The notes under the pieces: generated by a model
The model's database searches: none
What the model saw: the letters and a program-made list of their open reading frames with translations, nothing else
Told to the model about the DNA's origin: nothing
NCBI RefSeq assembly: GCF_018294505.1
Contig: NC_057800.1
Span: 476,319,037-476,383,036, forward strand
Source of the DNA: Triticum aestivum
Taxonomy: Eukaryota; Streptophyta; Magnoliopsida; Poales; Poaceae
Direction of reading: 5' to 3'
Length of the DNA stretch: 64,000 bases
Translations under genes and position numbers: made by a program
Part shown: in pieces, positions 11,376-21,720 of the stretch
Position numbering within the stretch: position 1 is the stretch's first letter
Layout: each line of letters begins with the position of its first letter

Positions 11376-13208
11376 GTGTCGTCGCCTTTAGGCCTGATGG
11401 CTCCTTTGATCATCAACAACAATGCGGTCCAGGGTGAGACTTCGCTCCCCGGACAGATCTTCGTCTTCGGCGGCTTCGATCTGTGGGCCAATTCGCTCGG
11501 CCACCTGGAGCAGATCGAAAGCTACGCCCCTGGCCATCAGGTCAGGTTTGGAAGCCTAAACTACACGGCCGACATCCACGGGGACTTGATCTTCGACGGA
11601 TTCGAGCCACAGCCAAGCGCGCCGCACTGTCTCGATGGGCATGATATAGCTCTGCCGCCGAACAGCGCCTTGGAGGCCGCATACGCATCGGTTTCGACCA
11701 TTGATTCGGAGCCTACTGCGTCGATCGAGGATCAGCGGTTGGACGCTGCCTCAGGGGCTGCGATCTCAGTGGCGATCGAGCCGAACTCCAGCCCCGCACT
11801 CTGCACGACCCGTGACTCCGAGGATCCGGACTCCTCCCCGGACTCTGAACCTCTAGCGCCCCTGCCAATCGAATCCGATTGGGCGCCGATAATGGAGTTC
11901 ACCACCGCAGACATCTTTCAGCATTCGCCTTTTGGCGACATCCTGAATTCTCTTAAGTCTCTCTCTTTATCAGGAGAGCCCTGGCCGAACTACGGTCAGC
12001 GAGGGTGGGATACGGACGATGCGAAAATTCAAAGCCCACCCACCACCCACTTTGTAGCCACTCTCGACGATCTAACCGACATGCTTGACTTCAGCTCCGA
12101 AGACATCGACGGCATGGACGACGATGTAGGAGACGAACAGGAACCAGCACCTGTAGGGCACTGGAAGGCCACCTCGTCATATGACATATATATGGTGGAT
12201 ACTCCAAAAGATGGAGATGACGATGGAACAGTGGGGGATGACGCCCCCAAGAAACAGCCAAAGCGCCGGCGTCAACGGTGCCGCTCTAAATCCCGCCAAA
12301 GCAAAAATGGTGATTCCGGCACGGGAGACAATACTACCCGGATAGCGCCGAAGAACACCCACCTCAGCAAGATTCGGCACAGGAAGATGGAGAAGCCAGC
12401 CCTCATGAGAGAGCGGCAGACCGAGAGGTCGAGGATGATAACCATATGCCTCCCTCCGAAGACGAGGTATCCTCGATGACGACGAATTCGTCATACCATC
12501 AGACCCCGCCGAATAAGAGCGTTTTAAACACAGGCTTTTAGCCACATAATTCAGCAGCCAGAAGAATCGGCCAGACAATTCTGGACACGGTTCCTAACAA
12601 AGAAAAACCAGATAGTCGATTGTCCAGACGCAGAGGCCCTAGCAGCCTTCAAGCATAACATCCGCGATGAGTGGCTTGCCCGGCACCTGGGATAGGAAAA
12701 GCCGAAATCCATGGCAGCCCTCACGACACTCATGACCCGCTTTTGCACGGGAGAAGACAGCTGGCTAGCTCGCAGTAACAACTCAAAGAACCCTGGTAAT
12801 TTGGATACCAAGGACAAAAGTGACAGGACACGTCGGAATAAGCAAAAACGCCACGTTAACAGCGACAGCAATGAAGACACGGCAGTCAATGCCGGATTCA
12901 AAGGCTATAAATCCGGTCAGCGGAAAAAGCCATTCAAAAAGAATACTCAGGGCCCGTCCAGTTTGGACCGAATACTCGATCGCTTGTGCCAGATACATGG
13001 CACCCCCGAAAGGCTAGCCAATCACACTAACAAGGATTGTTGGGTGTTCAAGCAGGCAGGCAAGTTAAGGGCCGAAAACAGAGACAAGGGGCTGCACAGC
13101 GACAACGAGGAGCCCAAGCCGCCGAACAACAATGGACAGAAGGGCTTTCCCCTACAAGTGCGGACGGTGAACATGATATACGCAACCCACATTCCCAAGC
13201 GGGAGTAG
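11376..13208 (+). pseudogene. Element A gag (internally deleted, frameshifted)
   Basis: The first 367 codons (11376-12479) are open: an N-terminal region shared with element B (MSSPLGLMAP, FVFGGFDLWANSLGHLEQIE), an acidic middle, then MVDTPKDGDDD. The frame is then lost. Capsid C-terminal motifs continue in other frames at about 12550-12790 (FWTRFLTKKNQIVDCPDAEA, DEWLARHLG, LTTLMTRFC), with an in-frame stop near 12694. A basic nucleocapsid-like part lies at 12711-13208. Compared with element B, most of the capsid N-terminal portion is missing, apparently a deletion near 12535-12550. The protein would form the particle shell in an intact relative. Confidence 0.85.
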
Positions 13209-13337
13209 AAGCGTGCGCTACGAGACGTATACGCGATAGAGCCAGTCGCCCCAAAGTTCAACCCATGGTCCTCCTGCCCGATCACTTTTGATCGAAGGGA
13301 CCATCCCACTAGCATCCGTCATGGCGGCTTCGCCGCA

Positions 13338-13889
13338 TTGGTTCTCGACCCAATCATCGACGGATTTCATCTCACAAGAGTCCTCATGGATGGCGGCAGT
13401 AGGCTGAACCTGCTTTATCAGGATATAGTGCGGAAAATGGGCATAGATCCCTCAAGGATTAAGCCCACAAGAACGACCTTTAAAGGCGTTATACCAGGTG
13501 TAGAAGCCAACTGTACAGGCTCAGTAACACTTGACGTGGTCTTCGGATCCCCGGACAATTTCCGAAGCGAAGAGTTAATCTTCGATATAGTCCCGTTTCG
13601 CAGTGGCTATCACTCCCTGCTCGGACGAACCGCATTCGCAAAGTTCAATGCGGTGCCGCACTACGCATATCTCAAACTCAAGATGCCAAGCCCTCAAGGA
13701 GTAATTACGGTCAACGGAAACACCGAACGCTCCCTCCGTACGGAGGAGCATACGGCGGCTCTCGCAGCGGAGGTACAAAGTAGCCTTTTGAGGCAATTCT
13801 CCAGTCCGTCCATTAAAAAGCCAGACACTGCCAAGCGCGCCCGGAGTAACCCACAGCAGGACCGCCTGGCACACTCTGAGCAAGCGTAG
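13338..13889 (+). CDS. Element A aspartic protease domain
   Basis: An open frame of 183 codons. Residues 1-150 look like a retroviral-type aspartic protease: VLDPIIDGF.., a catalytic-loop-like VLMDGGSRLNLLY at about residues 15-27, a GIDPSRI segment, then SGYHSLLGR near residues 95-103 and an ERSLRTEE tail. The loop reads D-G-G instead of the common D-T/S-G. Many plant Gypsy proteases share this D-G-G form, so activity cannot be judged. No reverse transcriptase follows: the frame stops at 13889 and the next 1.2 kb is non-coding. It was probably once read as part of a Gag-protease polyprotein, now separated by breaks at 13208-13337. Confidence 0.75.
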   Translation: MVLDPIIDGFHLTRVLMDGGSRLNLLYQDIVRKMGIDPSRIKPTRTTFKGVIPGVEANCTGSVTLDVVFGSPDNFRSEELIFDIVPFRSGYHSLLGRTAFAKFNAVPHYAYLKLKMPSPQGVITVNGNTERSLRTEEHTAALAAEVQSSLLRQFSSPSIKKPDTAKRARSNPQQDRLAHSEQA

Positions 13890-15097
13890 CAATGCGGCCC
13901 CAACCCCAGCCTTCGCGACATAGCGAAACCAGTACCTCGCGTACATAACTACGCCCTTGAAATACCATGGGCACAGGGGAAGGGGCACAATAACGGCACG
14001 CCCAAAATACGGCTTAAAATGTACTAGGGGCTGCCGGATTCTTTTTTTAATTTTTTCTTACTTTCAGGACTCCATACTTCGGACGACCTGTTCGGCAATT
14101 CGACTGCCGCACAAACGATGCAAGATCCAGGGAGGCAGACAAACCATGCCGCATTATGGAACTCCTAGGTGGTCTCTGTTACGAGCGGTATGCCTGTTTT
14201 AAACACAATTCCGCGGCCTGCCCCTGGTCAGGACATACTGAATAGTCCAATATCTTTTTGCTTATCGCATTACTTGTATCGTTCGTCTTTGATAAATAGC
14301 CTCTCTATAAATAGTGCATAGCTTTTGTTTATTTTCTGCATTACTCTCTTTTATATATGTTCATTAATGACATGTTGCACCCGTACACTGTGGTACGGCA
14401 AGTACGCCAGGGGCTTCAGTACCCTTTAATATGGTGTGAGAAGTCCGTACACTTTCACAAGTGCGGCACCCCGAACTTATAGCACTATATGCATCGGCTC
14501 CGAATCATGATTTGGGTCAATAGTTGGGTTTGCCCGGCTCCTATGTTTTGGTGCCTTACGTTCCGCTATATCGGCTAAGGTAGCACTAGGAGAACCACTG
14601 CGATTGTGGCCCGGTTGAGCTGGGTTAAGCACCTTAGTGGAGAAAGCTAAAACTGACTGTCATGATGAGGCGAGAGACCGGTCGCTGTTCGAGAGGTTTT
14701 TCGAGTCCCTAAAGACTTATGCCGCTTCGAGCAAGGAGCCGGATTTGTCCGACCAAGGCATGGATAGCGCCCCGAACTCGGTCTTCCAAACTAGGGGCTT
14801 CGCTGAAATTTAAAATTATAAAGTTCTATGGCTAAGTGAGAGTGTTCAAGTATTATAGTCCGATTTCCTGGTTCGTTGTGCTGAGCGCCTCCCTCGAAGG
14901 ACCCAACTATGGGAAAAAGAGCGCTTAGGTTTATCCCGAACACCCCAGCACTAGTGGCATGGGGGCAGAAGCCGACGACTGGCCATCTCTCAATTTTTTG
15001 ATAAACGGCCGCACAGAAAATAATATTTTAAATTCAACAAGCATTGCTTAAGCGCCTATGAATAAGTTTTCAGCGCACAGGATAAAAACGAGCGAGT
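13890..15097 (+). other. Element A non-coding spacer between protease and antisense gene
   Basis: No frame carries recognisable pol sequence here. Parts match element B at 8025-8600. This is where reverse transcriptase would start in an autonomous Gypsy element. Confidence 0.7.
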
Positions 15098-18000
15098 TTA
15101 TTCAAAAATTACATCCTTGGTACATTCATCCGCCACAAGGTGGGCACCCGCAAGAACATCCTTGTAATAGTTCTCGGGTTTGCGAGGCTCCTTCCCCGGC
15201 GGCGGCCCGTCCTTCACAAGCTTCTCACCGTCCAGCTTACCCCAGTGCACCTTTGCACGGGTAAGGGCCCGACAGGCACCTTCGATGCAGACAGAGCGCT
15301 TGATGACCTTGAGCCTTGGACAGGCCTCCACCAGCCGCTGCACCAGCCCGAAATAGCTCCCAGGCAGGGCCTCTTCGGGCCACAGCCGAACTATGAAGCC
15401 CTTCATGGCCTGTTCGGCCGCCTTGTGGAGCTCGACCAGCTATTTCAGCTGGTCGCTCAAGGGCACAGGGTGTCCAGCCTCAGCATACTGAGACCAGAAC
15501 ACCTTTTCTGTTGAGCTGCCCTCTTCAGCTCGGTAGAATGTGGCGGCGTCGGATACGCTGTGGGGAAGATCTGTGAATGCCCCTGGAGAACTCTGGATTC
15601 GGGTAAGTAACAAGTAGTTTACTTTTATATTTCTGCTTTGCATAAAGAATGCCTTACCCGCCGCTATCTTCTTCATCTCCTCCAACTCTTGGAGGGCCTT
15701 TTGGGCTTCGGCCTTGGCAGACTTGGCAGTCTCAAGGGCCGCCGCGAGCTCGGACGCTTGGGTCTTTGACTCAAGCTCCAAACTCTCATGTTTTTTCATG
15801 AGATCCTGAAGCTCTTGCTGCACCTCGCCGACCTGAGCCCCAAGTTTCTCTCGCTCGGTGCGCTCCGTGGCCGTTTTCTTTTCGGCCTCGGACAGCGCCT
15901 GCTTGAGGGTCGCCACCTCAGTCGTGGCCCCTATAATAAGCAGTGCAATCCTGTTATTTTTTGCAATCACGCCTCTCTATAGGTACTTTTTTCTGCAAGG
16001 TGTTTCTTACCTTCTTTCTCCTCGAGCTGCCGCTTGGCAAGGCCGAGCTCTTGCTCGGTCCGCTCGAGTCCCTGTTTCAAGGCACCCACCTCCGCAGTCA
16101 GTGCGGCGGTGGCTAGCAGCGAAGCCTGCATACGCATATTGACTCTTTGTTGTTAGACTCCTACGAAATTTAATATATCCTCTATTCGGCTTTTCTTTCC
16201 GAACGCCAAACAGAGCATCAGGGGCTACTGTCTATGCGGTTATATTCATACATATTTTTTACTTACCTCGAAGCCTGTTAAAAGGCTAGCGCAAGCTTCA
16301 GTCAGTCCGCTCTTGGCGGACTGAACCTTCTGGATCACCGTACTCATAATAGTACGGTGCTCCTCGTCGATGGAGGCGCCGTCAAGCACCTCAAGCAGAT
16401 TGTCCGGCACCTCCGGTTGGACGGAGGCTGCTGGCTCAGAAGGCTTGCTCCTCTTGGAAGGAGTTCGCCTACCACGGTCCGGAACTGTTGAAGATTCCGG
16501 CGGGGTGTCCGGCACAAAGCCGGACTTGGAGCCATGGGGGGTCTTGTCCCCTTTACTCCTAGGGTCCGGGAGGTCACCTTGCGGCTCCTCCAGGACCACC
16601 TCCTCCTGCCCCGGAGCTCGTTGCAACGCCACTTCAGCGTCGTCCGCAGTGTGGGGGGAGACAGCGGGCAGAACTGAGTTCACGTCCGATGAATCCAGGG
16701 AGCCGCTCGACGACTCGTTGAGTTCGGCCCGGGGTGGACTGCATAATTACATTCGACATTAGGGAAAGTTGTGCAACAAAGGAACATCATGAGTTATTCT
16801 GATATCCGAACTTACGATTTTGCTGGACGCCTGGCCCTGTCCGGCCACTCCTCTTCGTCCTCGTCGGCGTCGGGGGCGTAGTCCGGCGGAGGGGTTTTCC
16901 TCTTCGTGGACCCTTCGGCCTCCCCTACTGGGGCGGCCTTCCTCTTCTTTCCTCCCCCTGATGGAGGGGGGAGGTTTCTTCTTCCTCCTCCTTGTCTTCA
17001 TGGGAGGGGTGCGTCTCGGGCTCGTCGGACGACGAGTCCGACACCACCATATGTCGGGAACTCTTTCGAGTCCCCGTGGCCTTCTTTTCCGGCACCACAT
17101 AAGGCGTCGGAGCCAGCAGCTTCACTAGTAGAGCTGGGGCTGGGTCTTCGGGCAGCGGAGCTGGACAGTTAATCGGTCCGGATATCGCCCGCCAAGCCTG
17201 TCAAAGGTAAGGGAGTTTAGATCCCGCATAGAGTTAAACTATGAAAAAAGCTGAACATCCTGTAAAAGGTGAAAATAGCTTACCTCGCTAGTGTGACACT
17301 GCGAGCTGTATCCGCGGTCCTCAGAAGCGGATGTGGGAGCCTCGGCACCTTTGATTAGCGCCTTCCAGACGTCTTCATACGTCGCACCGAAGAGCCTGTT
17401 AAGGGTTCGATGCTGTGCCGGGTCGAACTCCCACAGAGTAAAGTCCCGTTGTTGACACGGGAGGATTCGGCGAACGAGCATGACCTGGACTACATTTACA
17501 AGCCTGAATGGCTTGTTTACCAGGGACTGGATGCATGTCTTCAATCCGGTCACCTCTTCCTCATTACCCCATGATAGGTCCGTCTCTTTCCAGGACATGA
17601 GCCGCGTGGGGGGTCCGGATCGGAACTTGGGGGCTGCGATCCATTTCGGATCGCGTGGCTCGGTGATGTAAAACCACCCGGCTTGCCACCCCTTTAGGGT
17701 CTCTACGAAGGAGCCCTCGAACCACAGGACGTTGGCAATCTTGCCCGCCATGGCGCCTCCGCACTCCGCCTGGCTGCCGCGCACCACCTTGGGCTTGACG
17801 TTGAAGGTCTTGAGCCAGAGGCCGAAATGGGGGCGGATGCGGAGGAAAGCCTCGCACACGACGATAAACGCCGAGATGTTGAGGATGAAGTTCGGGGCCA
17901 GATCGTGGAAATCCAGGCCGTAGTAGAACATGATCCCCCAGACGAATGGGTGAAGTGGAAAACCCAGTCCGCGGAGGAAGTGGGGAAGGAATACTACCCT

Positions 18001-18147
18001 CTCATGGGGCCTTGGGGTGGGGAGAAGCTGCCCCTCCTCGGGAAGCCGGTGCGCGATGTCTTTGGACAAGTATCTGGCCTTCCTTAGCTTTTTGACATGG
18101 CCCTCCGTGACGGAGGAGACCATCCACTTGCCTCCCGCTCCGGACAT
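15098..18147 (-). pseudogene. Antisense multi-exon gene in element A: Transposase_28-like domain plus coiled coil
   Basis: On the strand opposite to gag I can place six likely exons: 18147-17284, 17197-16816, 16738-16267, 16125-16011, 15930-15658 and 15592-15098, each intron beginning GT and ending AG. Exon 1 (288 codons) resembles the plant 'putative gypsy-type transposon' family (Pfam Transposase_28): FPLHPFVWGIMFYYGLDFHD, LAPNFILNISAFIVVCEAFL, GWFYITEPRDPKWIA. Exons 2-3 are acidic, Ser/Pro-rich. Exons 4-5 give a Glu/Lys/Ala-rich coiled coil (EVATLKQALSEAEKK). Exon 6 is a conserved C-terminal part (VKDGPPPGKEP). The frame shifts near 16930, the join of exons 2 and 3 does not keep frame as I place it, and a stop lies at 15442, so this copy is probably dead. 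The molecular function of the family is unknown to me. The domain call rests on recognition, not a search. Confidence 0.72.
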
Positions 18148-18703
18148 TGCTGGAGAAGGTTAAGGTGGGAAGTGCGGGCTTGGGCGCTGGAGCTCGAGTG
18201 CGCAGGAGATGGATAGGCAAAGGAGGAAGAAGGCGTAGGTAAAAAGGTGGATCCTTATCCCCTTATATGGGCGGATGCGGTTGTGCGTCCCCACCTGCCT
18301 AGTAAAACTCGCTTGCCTCCCAAGCGCCGTGATAAGTGGCGCAGTTGAATTACCCACATCCGTATTGATGAGAATCCCGTAAAGGGGGTACATGATCTCT
18401 GCTTTGACAAGACGTGCCAAGGAAACCGCCTCGCAAAACATGCTGAGGTGGAAAAGTAAAAACGATTCGAGTAAAGGACTTGGCCGTAGTGTGATGACGC
18501 ATTGCGAAATACGTCGGCAGATCTGATTTGTGTCAATATTATTCTCTCTATGGCAATATGTGGAAACTTATTTTGCAGAACCAGACACTACTCTTGGTGT
18601 TTACAATCTTCTATGAAGGACTTGGAGGAGGAACCCGCCTTGCAATGCCGAAGACAATTTGCACGCCGGACTCGCCGTCATTGAAGCCTGGTTCAGGGTC
18701 TAC
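18148..18703. other. Element A region between antisense gene start and 3' LTR
   Basis: No protein domain is visible. By position it would contain the promoter and 5' UTR of the antisense gene (reading leftward) and the purine tract for the element (reading rightward). A TATA-like string is not obvious in either direction. The sequence GTTCAGGGTCTAC immediately precedes the LTR. Confidence 0.5.
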
Positions 18704-19189
18704 TGAGGGAGTCCTGGATTAGGGGGTGTTCGGGTAGCCGGACTATACCTTCAGCCGGACTCCTGGACTATGTAGATACAAGATTGAAGACTTCGTCCCG
18801 TGTCCGGATGGGACTTTCCTTGGCGTGGAAGGCAAGCTTGGCGATGCGGATATTCAAGATCTCCTACCATTGTAACCGACTCCATGTAACCCTAACCCTA
18901 TCCGGTGTCTATATAAACCGGAGGGTTGTAGTCCGTAGGCAATCAACTCCATACACAACAATCATACCATAGGCTAGCTTCTAGGGTTTAGCCTCCTTGA
19001 TCTCGTGGTAGATCTACTCTTGTACTACCCATATCATCAATATTAATCAAGCAGGAGTAGGGTATTACCTCCATCGACAGGGTCCGAACCTGGGTAAAAA
19101 ACATTGTGTCCCTTGTCTCCTGTTACCATCCGGCCTTGACGCACAGTTCGGGACCCCCTACCCGAGATCCGCCGGTTTTGACACCGACA
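18704..19189 (+). repeat. 3' LTR of Gypsy element A (486 bp)
   Basis: Same length as the 5' LTR with 7 substitutions (about 1.4 percent) and no gaps. It is followed by target duplication GTGGG at 19190-19194, matching 10859-10863. Confidence 0.95.
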
Positions 19190-19194
19190 GTGGG

Positions 19195-19992
19195 CGTCCA
19201 GTGCCCTGTGGGCATTGGTTCCTGTTCGTCTCCTGCATCGTCGTCCATACCGTCGATGTTTTCGGAGTCGAAGTCGAGCATGTCGGTTAAGTCATCGACA
19301 GTGGATACAAAGTGGGTGGTGGGTGGGCGGCAAATTTCTTTGTCACCCGCATCCCAATCCTGCCAGACATGGTTCGGCCAGGATCCTCCTGATAAGGAGA
19401 GAGACTTTAATGAGTTCAGTATGTTGCCAAAGGGCGAGTGCTGAAAAATATCCGCGGAGGTAAACTCCATGATCGGTGCCCAATTGGATTCGTTAGGAAC
19501 GAGCGCAAGCGGTTCGGAGTCCGTGGCCGGAGAAGGATCCGACAGTTTTACAACACGGCTCTCGTGAAGGGTAAGGTCGATATTCGGCTCGATCGCCGCT
19601 GAGGATACAGCCTCCGCATCGGGGTCCATCCACCTGTCCATGGACGGCACAACTAGCTCCGAATTGAGAGTCGGAGCGGCTGCCGGTGTGATCTCCTGGA
19701 CACTGTCCGATGGTAGAGCTAAATCGTACTCATCGTGACCGTGTGACACACAAGGCAGGGGCTCGAATCCGTCGAAGATCAAGTCTCCGCGGATATCGGC
19801 CGTGTGGTTTAAGCTTCCAAATCTGACCTGGTGGCCAGGGGCGTAACTTTCGATCTGCTCCAGATGGCCAAGCGAGTTGGCCCGTAGTGCGAAGCCGCCG
19901 AACACAAAGATCTGTCCGGGGAGAAAAGTCTCACCCTGTACTGCATCGCTATCGATGATCGTAGGAGCCATCAAGCCTAACGGCGACGACAC
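19195..19992 (-). pseudogene. Element B gag, N-terminal part, cut by element A
   Basis: Starts at 19992 with MSSPLGLMAPTIIDSDAVQG, closely similar to the gag start of element A, and stays open to the insertion point after a GHW motif. In element A the matching GHW is followed by a KATSSYD..YMVDTPK segment, and in element B the VDTPK part reappears on the far side of the insertion at 10839. This shows the two pieces are one interrupted gene. Confidence 0.88.
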
Positions 19993-20018
19993 AGAGGAAC
20001 TCTTAATGAAAGCATCAA

Positions 20019-20492
20019 TGTCGGTGTCAAAACCGGCGGATCTCGGGTAGGGGGTCCCGAACTGTGCGTCTAAGGCGGATGGTAACAGGAGGCAGGGGAC
20101 ACGATGTTTTACCCAGGTTCGGGCCCTCTTGATGGAGGTAAAACCCTACGTCCTGCTTGATTTATTCTTGATGATATGGGTATTACAAGAGTTGATCTAC
20201 CACGAGATCGGAGAGGCTAAACCCTAGAAGCTAGCCTATGGTATGATTGTATGTTGTCCTACGGACTAAAACCCTCCGGTTTATATAGACACCGGAAAGG
20301 GCTAGGGTTACACAAGGTCGGTTGCAAAGGAGGAGATATACATATCCGTATTGCCTAGCTTGCCTGCCACGCCAAGTAGAGTCCCATCCGGACACGAGAC
20401 GAAGTCTTCAATCTTGTATCTTCATAGTCTAACAGTCCGGCTAAAGGATATAGTCCGGCTGTCCGGAGACCCCCTAATTCAGGACTCCCTCA
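20019..20492 (-). repeat. 5' LTR of Gypsy element B (474 bp)
   Basis: The reverse complement starts TGAGGGAGTCCTGAATTAGG and ends TTGACACCGACA, clearly homologous to the LTRs of element A. The primer binding site TTGATGCTTTCATTAAGAG lies just left of it on the minus strand. The adjoining five bases, ACCAT (20493-20497), should be its target duplication; the other copy is outside the window. Confidence 0.9.
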
Positions 20493-20496
20493 ACCA

Positions 20497-20757
20497 TCTT
20501 TTAAAAGAAAATCCTCATATGACCATTTTTGGTGATGCCAACGTCCATGACGTTTGGGTTGCATGGAAAACGGCATGGTCCATGACGTTTTGATGCTAAA
20601 GTTTCTCCCGTGTGACTTGGCGTCTCTGAGAGAGGATGAAATGCCACAAACCATGGCGTTTTGTCGAGGGGCAAACAACATGGACCATGACGTTTTTCAT
20701 GCAACCAAAAAGTCATGAATGTTGGCGTCATAAAAAGGTCAGGATTTTTTTGAAAGG
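20497..20757. mobile_element. Hairpin MITE-like inverted repeat at the edge of element B
   Basis: Bases about 20532-20584 are the imperfect reverse complement of about 20677-20731. The shared core reads GTTGCATGGAAAACGGCATG on one arm and GTTGCATGAAAAACGTCATG on the other, read inverted. The similarity continues weakly to both ends (AAAATCCT near 20508 and, inverted, near 20750). This makes a hairpin of about 250 bases with a loop of about 90. Element B abuts its left end and may have inserted into it. The superfamily is not identified. Confidence 0.65.
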
Positions 20758-21420
20758 GGTCAAATCATGCTAAAATATGAAAAAGTTTAAAATAGTGATT
20801 TGTTTGTAAAATGATCGCTGGGTTTCAAGCATTAATTTTCTAGACTCACTGTTTCCCCTGTCTCCCTTCCACACCCCAAGGTGCATTGCGGACCAGCGCC
20901 AGGTTGCTATAGGATTCTTAGAGTCCAAAAGCATTGCCCCGCCTGCTAATTTATATTTTCGTGCGACCAATTAATATAGGTTGGCCAGCTATTTTTCTTT
21001 TATTTTATATTTGTGTTGCTTTTTTACTTAAGTTTTAAAAATAATTAATGTGCAAGTAATTTCACAAGGTATTTTACAAAATGTTCTTGAAATTTCAAAA
21101 AATGTACATGTTGTTTCTTTTAAATATATTCATACATTTTAAAATATATTCATGACATTTTATAAAGTGTTCGCATGATATGTTCGCACATTTTAAAAAT
21201 TGATCATAAATTTTTTAAAAAGTGTCCATGATTTAAAAATGTCTGCAGGTTTGAAAAATGTCCGTACAGTTACAAACCATGTTCATGTATTGCTTCGAAC
21301 GTGTTCACACATTTGACAAATACATACAAGTTTAAAAGTATTCATGTGTCTACTCAAAGTGTTCACATTTTGGAAAAAAGTTCATGAAATCTAAAGACTA
21401 TTAGAGAGTCTTTTTTTAGA
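20758..21420. repeat. AT-rich degenerate array of TTTAAAAATGTTCATG-like units
   Basis: At least a dozen loose copies of a roughly 25-35 base unit centred on AAAATGTTCATG, TAAAAAGTGTCCATG and similar (about 21060-21390). No coding frame. Such arrays are common in grass intergenic DNA; its origin is not clear. Confidence 0.5.
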
Positions 21421-21720
21421 AGTTTTCATTGGCTGCATGTGGTACCAGTTTTTTTTTTGTTTTTGAAACGGGGTACCAGGCTTTTTTGTCTCACAAGGGG
21501 ACAAACAAAACGTGCAAGGGAACCCTGATGCCCATGTACACAAGAAAAAAAGACATGCAAGGGGTGTGAAGACTACATGGACCCCATGTGACAGTGGGTA
21601 GGACGTGCTGCGTGGGCTGCTCGATCCCTTGAATGTGTGGGCAGAATCCCCGCATCGAAGCCCATAGAAGTTTTGCCCTTTAAATCCTGTCCGAAACCCC
21701 ACGGTCCGACCCGTCGACAT

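Larger units (their letters stand above)
10864..19189 (+). mobile_element. Gypsy element A: complete non-autonomous LTR element with antisense gene, TSD GTGGG
   Basis: Two 486-bp LTRs (10864-11349 and 18704-19189) with 7 mismatches bound an 8.3-kb element, flanked by GTGGG at 10859-10863 and 19190-19194. Inside, on the element strand, are gag and protease only; from 13890 to 15097 nothing codes. From 15098 to 18147 the opposite strand carries a multi-exon gene. Reverse transcriptase, RNase H and integrase are absent, so the element must use enzymes from a relative. It sits within the gag gene of element B, the same family in opposite orientation. It may correspond to the Fatima/Danae group of wheat Gypsy elements, but that name is unverified. 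Confidence 0.93.
8025..20492 (-). mobile_element. Gypsy element B: non-autonomous-type LTR retrotransposon, interrupted by element A and by Copia I
   Basis: Read right to left: 5' LTR 20019-20492, gag start at 19992, gag broken at 19195 by element A and resumed at 10858, gag capsid at 10125-9838, protease at 9048-8608, then non-coding sequence to 8025, where Copia I begins. The 3' part and 3' LTR are outside the window. Its gag and protease are clearly homologous to those of element A but diverged, so the two belong to one family. No reverse transcriptase or integrase is seen in the visible part, although the far 3' part cannot be checked. Confidence 0.85.

Noticed and set aside
15140..17172. 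Plus-strand frames opposite the antisense gene of element A
   Set aside because: They mirror the minus-strand exons, lack domains, and lie on the strand where spliced exon boundaries do not fit.
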